A stretch of 64,000 nt of DNA, from positions 62,001-126,000 of the forward strand of contig JAEESE010000011.1 of NCBI GenBank assembly GCA_016286165.1, written 5' to 3'. The notes under the pieces are model-generated. The model saw only the letters and a list, made by a program, of their open reading frames with translations, searched no databases and was not told the origin of the DNA. The stretch comes from Bacteroidaceae bacterium (GTDB lineage Bacteria > Bacteroidota > Bacteroidia > Bacteroidales > Bacteroidaceae). Shown one piece after another: positions 60,948 through 64,000 of the stretch. Within the stretch, counting starts at the first letter, position 1; every line of letters starts with the position of its first letter. The translations under genes and the position numbers were made by a program.

Positions 60948-63179
60948 ATGAAAAAGATAGCTTGTATCATACTCTGCTTGGCAGCCTGTCACGGGCTTAT
61001 GGCACAAAAATGGGAGAAGATAGGCGACCGTCCTCAGATGGGATGGAATACCTGGAATAAATTTGCCGGCAATATCAATGAAGAACTCGTCCGAGGCATT
61101 GCCGACGCCCTCGTGGAAACGGGCTTGCGCGATGCCGGCTACGTGTACGTCAATCTCGACGACTGTTGGCACGGCGAGCGCGATGCCGATGGTTTCATCC
61201 AAGCCGACCCCAAACGCTTTCCCAACGGAATGAAAGCGCTGGCGGACTATGTCCATGCCAAAGGCTTGAAATTAGGAATCTATAGTGACTGCGGAACAGC
61301 CACATGTGCTGGACGTCCGGGCAGTCTCGGCCATGAATATCAGGACGCTCTCCAGTACGCCCGTTGGGAAATCGACTACTTGAAGGAAGACTGGTGCAAC
61401 ACCACAGATGTCAATGCCCGTGGAGCTTACAGACTGATGAGCAATGCCTTGCGAGCATCAGGGCGCCCCATCTTCCTTAGCATGTGCGAGTGGGGCAGCA
61501 ACAAGCCTTGGCTATGGGCCCGCGATATCGGCCACAGCTGGCGCATAGGACCTGACATCTGGTGTAACTTCGATTCCACACGAGTACATCCCCAGGGCTT
61601 CACCGACATTGGCGTCATGCAATGCATCCGTCTATGCGAACCCCTGCGCAAATACGCTGGTCCTGGACATTGGAACGACCCTGACATGCTCGAAGTGGGC
61701 AATGGAATGTCTGTCAACGAGGACCGCGCGCATTTCACCATGTGGTGTATGATGGCTTCGCCGCTCATCCTGGGCAATGACCTGCGCAACATGAGCTCTG
61801 AGACAAAATCCATCATCACCAATGCCGAGATGATAGCCGTCGACCAGGATGCACTGGGCGTGCAGGGACTGCGCTATGCCACTGAGCAGGGGCTGGAGTT
61901 CTGGTTCAAACCGCTGAGTGGCGGCGATTGGGCTTTCACGATACTCAACCCGACGCAAGCCCCCGTTACCTACGACCTCAACTGGCAACACTTCAATCTC
62001 ATCGACACGGAAGTAAGCCGCCTGGGCACACATTTCAACGAGGTCACGTACACAGTCCGCAATCTATGGAAACACGCCGACGAGGGACGCACACCGACCG
62101 CCGACAAGGTGTGGCGCAAGCTTACCGTGCCTGCCCGCGATGTCATCTCTTATCGCCTCTCGCCAATGACCAAGAAAACATCGTCCACGGCCCAACTGCT
62201 AAGGCTACGCCTGCAGAAACTTCAGAAACGCGGTATCATGTTCGGCCATCAGGACGCTCCCTTCTACGGACTCGGCTGGAAATATGAGGAGGGCCGCAGC
62301 GACGTGCACGACGTCTGTGGCGACTACCCTGCCGTGATGGGCTTTGAGCTTGGCGGCATTGAAGTGGGCGATGACAAGAACCTCGACAGCGTGCCCTTCC
62401 AGGTGATGCGTCGCGAGATCGTCGCCCAGCACCGCCGTGGCGGCATCGTCACCATTTCCTGGCACCCCCGCAACCCGCACACGGGCGGCACGGCATGGGT
62501 CAACGCTCAGGAACGCAGCAAGAACACCGTGGCTGCCGTGCTGCCAGGAGGCAAGGACTACGAGGTGTTCCAGATTTGGTTGGGTCGTCTCACCACCTTC
62601 CTCGCCTCGCTATGCGATGAGCATGGACAGCCCATACCTTTCATCTTCCGACCCTGGCACGAGAACAGCGGCGGCTGGTTCTGGTGGGGACGCGGTCTGT
62701 GCTCTGCCGAGGAGTATAAGGCGCTATGGAATATGACGCAGGACTTCGTCATGCGGACGCTGCCTTACAACATTCTGTGGAGTTGGAGCCCCAACTACGG
62801 CTTCGAACCAGACGTGCTCAATACCTATCCCGGTCACGACCGCGTGGACGTCATCGGCCTCGATGCCTACCAGCAGCGTAATGGCGAACAAGCCTTCATC
62901 GCCACTCTCAACAAAGATCTTACCACCCTCAGCGCCCTTGCAGCGGAGAAAGGCAAGCTTCTTGCCCTCACCGAGTGCGGCTACCAGAACATCCCCGACC
63001 CCACGTGGTGGACGCGCGTACTGAAACCGCAGATTGAGAAATACCCCATCAGCTATTTCCTCGTATGGCGCAACGCCGACCGTCGCCAGTACTTCGCGCC
63101 AGCCCCCGACACCCCTGATGCCCCTGATTTCCGCAAAATGGTCGCCGACAAGCGCATCCTCATGCTGGGGGACCTGTAA
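60948..63179 (+). CDS. Secreted GH27 alpha-galactosidase fused to GH26 beta-mannanase
   Basis: A signal peptide (IACIILCLAACHGLMAQ) is followed by GH27 (about residues 22-405). It has PQMGWNTWNKFAGNINEE, VNLDDCWHGERD, nucleophile Asp148 in YLKEDWCNT, the probable acid/base Asp in WRIGPDIWC, and WNDPDMLEVGNG. The second half (about 415-740) is a complete GH26 with acid/base Glu in FRPWHENSGGWFWWG (about 572) and nucleophile Glu in LALTECGYQN (about 676). The join lies at RLSPMTKKTSSTAQ with no long linker. One protein can thus remove alpha-1,6-galactose branches and cut the mannan backbone of galactomannan. Confidence 0.93.
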   Translation: MKKIACIILCLAACHGLMAQKWEKIGDRPQMGWNTWNKFAGNINEELVRGIADALVETGLRDAGYVYVNLDDCWHGERDADGFIQADPKRFPNGMKALADYVHAKGLKLGIYSDCGTATCAGRPGSLGHEYQDALQYARWEIDYLKEDWCNTTDVNARGAYRLMSNALRASGRPIFLSMCEWGSNKPWLWARDIGHSWRIGPDIWCNFDSTRVHPQGFTDIGVMQCIRLCEPLRKYAGPGHWNDPDMLEVGNGMSVNEDRAHFTMWCMMASPLILGNDLRNMSSETKSIITNAEMIAVDQDALGVQGLRYATEQGLEFWFKPLSGGDWAFTILNPTQAPVTYDLNWQHFNLIDTEVSRLGTHFNEVTYTVRNLWKHADEGRTPTADKVWRKLTVPARDVISYRLSPMTKKTSSTAQLLRLRLQKLQKRGIMFGHQDAPFYGLGWKYEEGRSDVHDVCGDYPAVMGFELGGIEVGDDKNLDSVPFQVMRREIVAQHRRGGIVTISWHPRNPHTGGTAWVNAQERSKNTVAAVLPGGKDYEVFQIWLGRLTTFLASLCDEHGQPIPFIFRPWHENSGGWFWWGRGLCSAEEYKALWNMTQDFVMRTLPYNILWSWSPNYGFEPDVLNTYPGHDRVDVIGLDAYQQRNGEQAFIATLNKDLTTLSALAAEKGKLLALTECGYQNIPDPTWWTRVLKPQIEKYPISYFLVWRNADRRQYFAPAPDTPDAPDFRKMVADKRILMLGDL

Positions 63180-63278
63180 TCAATCACGAATTAAGAGAAT
63201 ATATAAATCCCTCTGGGCTTTGGCCGATAATTTGCTTTTAATGAACAAGGATTGCTATCATTTGCGCCCGTTTCATTG

Positions 63279-63286
63279 TATCTTTG
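63279..63286 (+). promoter_or_regulatory. -7 box of the GH43 gene
   Basis: TATCTTTG matches TAnnTTTG and lies 13-31 bases before the possible ATG codons at 63299 and 63317. Upstream TTTG copies (63261) are too close for the standard spacing. Confidence 0.5.
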
Positions 63287-63316
63287 CGTCGGATTTCAAT
63301 GAAAAACAATGATAGC

Positions 63317-64000
63317 ATGATGAACATGAAACATCTCCTACGTCTGGCGCTGACCATTGCCCTCCTGTTGCCAACCCTACCCGTTCTGAGTTGGACCAAT
63401 CCCATGGTGTTGCCAGGGCTGCAGAACCGCAGCCTTGGCGACCCGTATATGATGAAGTATCGCGGCTACTTCTACCTCTACGTCAGTGCCGGCGACCGCA
63501 ATATCTACTGCTGGCGTACCAAGGATCTTGTCAACTGGTCCGATGCCTACATCTGCTGCAAGGACGAGACTACAGCCGTGGCCTACGCACCTGAGGTCAT
63601 CTATTCCAACGGCCTTTTCTACATGTGCACCTCGCCCCGCGGCAATGGCCACTACCTGCTCACCAGCGAGTCGCCCACAGGCCCCTTCGTGCACAGGACC
63701 GAGAACCTCGGGCGCGACATCGACGGCTCCATGTTCATCGACGACGACGGCAAGCGCTATTTCTACCATGCCAACTACGAAGGCATACGCGGCTGCGCCA
63801 TGCCCACCCCCCTCAGCTTCGGCAGCGACGTGGACCTCGGCTGTCGCATCTCAAGGCAATGGACCGAAGGCCCCTGCGTGTTCAAGCGCAACGGCCTCTA
63901 CTATCTCATCTACACCGGCAACCATGTGTGGACCAACGGCTACCGCATCGACTACGCCATCAGCAACACAGGTCCCCTTGCAGGCTTCCGTCCGCAGAGC
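63317..64000 (+). CDS. Secreted GH43 glycoside hydrolase, partial (runs off the window)
   Basis: The frame is open from 63317 to the window end (228 codons). A signal peptide (LLRLALTIALLLPTLPVLS) precedes a five-bladed-propeller start, LGDPYMMKYRGYFYLYVSAG, whose Asp is the likely base. YAPEVIY and DIDGSMFIDDDGKRYFYH (pKa-modulating Asp) follow, and WTEGPCVFKRNGLYYLIYTG carries the catalytic acid Glu. These are the GH43 landmarks of arabinofuranosidases and xylosidases. An ATG at 63299 is in frame and possible. It continues the direction of the mannan locus but has its own -7 box. Specificity is open because the C-terminal half is missing. Confidence 0.88.
   Translation, partial: MMNMKHLLRLALTIALLLPTLPVLSWTNPMVLPGLQNRSLGDPYMMKYRGYFYLYVSAGDRNIYCWRTKDLVNWSDAYICCKDETTAVAYAPEVIYSNGLFYMCTSPRGNGHYLLTSESPTGPFVHRTENLGRDIDGSMFIDDDGKRYFYHANYEGIRGCAMPTPLSFGSDVDLGCRISRQWTEGPCVFKRNGLYYLIYTGNHVWTNGYRIDYAISNTGPLAGFRPQS

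Overview
The window looks like chromosomal DNA of a carbohydrate-degrading Bacteroidota, most likely a gut or rumen Prevotella-type member of the Bacteroidales. The reasons are: (i) recurrent promoters of the Bacteroidetes type, with a -7 box TAnnTTTG and often a TTTG about 20 bases upstream, and no Shine-Dalgarno sequences; (ii) the glycoside hydrolase repertoire; (iii) an HU-like regulator, class I fumarase and IorAB; and (iv) short C-terminal tails of the 'NL.G.....GIYIxNGKK' kind on secreted enzymes. No rRNA, CRISPR array, transposase, integrase or SusC/SusD pair was found. There is one tRNA (Lys, TTT).

Layout. 1-3894 (+): L-fucose catabolism (tail of an amidohydrolase, fucI, fucP, mutarotase). 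3880-16860: a complete tripartite efflux system with its own two-component system, consisting of a TolC-like channel (-), a response regulator and kinase (+), and a (-) operon of adaptor, three large FtsX-type permeases and one ATPase. 17155-19035: an exported thioredoxin-domain protein. 19169-27315 (+): a hexuronate/L-galactonate-type operon (LgoD-like dehydrogenase, uxaB, uxaA) with a GH31 and a GH16 enzyme inserted. 27463-32245: tex, fumarase and an HU-like DNA-binding protein. 32246-33045: a regulatory-looking gap holding a palindromic operator candidate and a complete transcription unit for a 37-residue peptide. 33046-40868 (-): rsmI, a coiled-coil lipoprotein, hflX, a SASA esterase and a GH95 fucosidase. 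41017-45093: tdk, an AI-2E family permease, tRNA-Lys and a GH51 arabinofuranosidase. 45394-52060: iorAB, an aminotransferase, a porin and a sodium/solute symporter. 52266-64000 (+): a galactomannan-type locus (mannobiose/cellobiose 2-epimerase, AraC regulator, GH26-CE7 fusion, GH26, GH59, SGNH esterase, GH27-GH26 fusion, GH43 running off the end).

How it works together. The last locus encodes what is needed to deacetylate, debranch and cut acetylated galactomannan or galactoglucomannan and to epimerise the resulting disaccharide, but no SusCD importer and no GH130 phosphorylase is visible before the window ends. The fucose operon would consume the fucose released by the GH95 enzyme encoded 30 kb away.

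The most unusual signal is not a gene family. It is a set of about 40-base GC-rich palindromic elements, mostly in head-to-head inverted pairs like REP doublets (REPINs). They lie between genes and also, in frame, inside tolC, the kinase gene, fucP, uxaA (two pairs) and the GH59 gene, where they are translated. A second class of low-complexity repeats (GTGAAAA/GTGAAAG, ATAACG and CGTAAAT words) fills many intergenic gaps.
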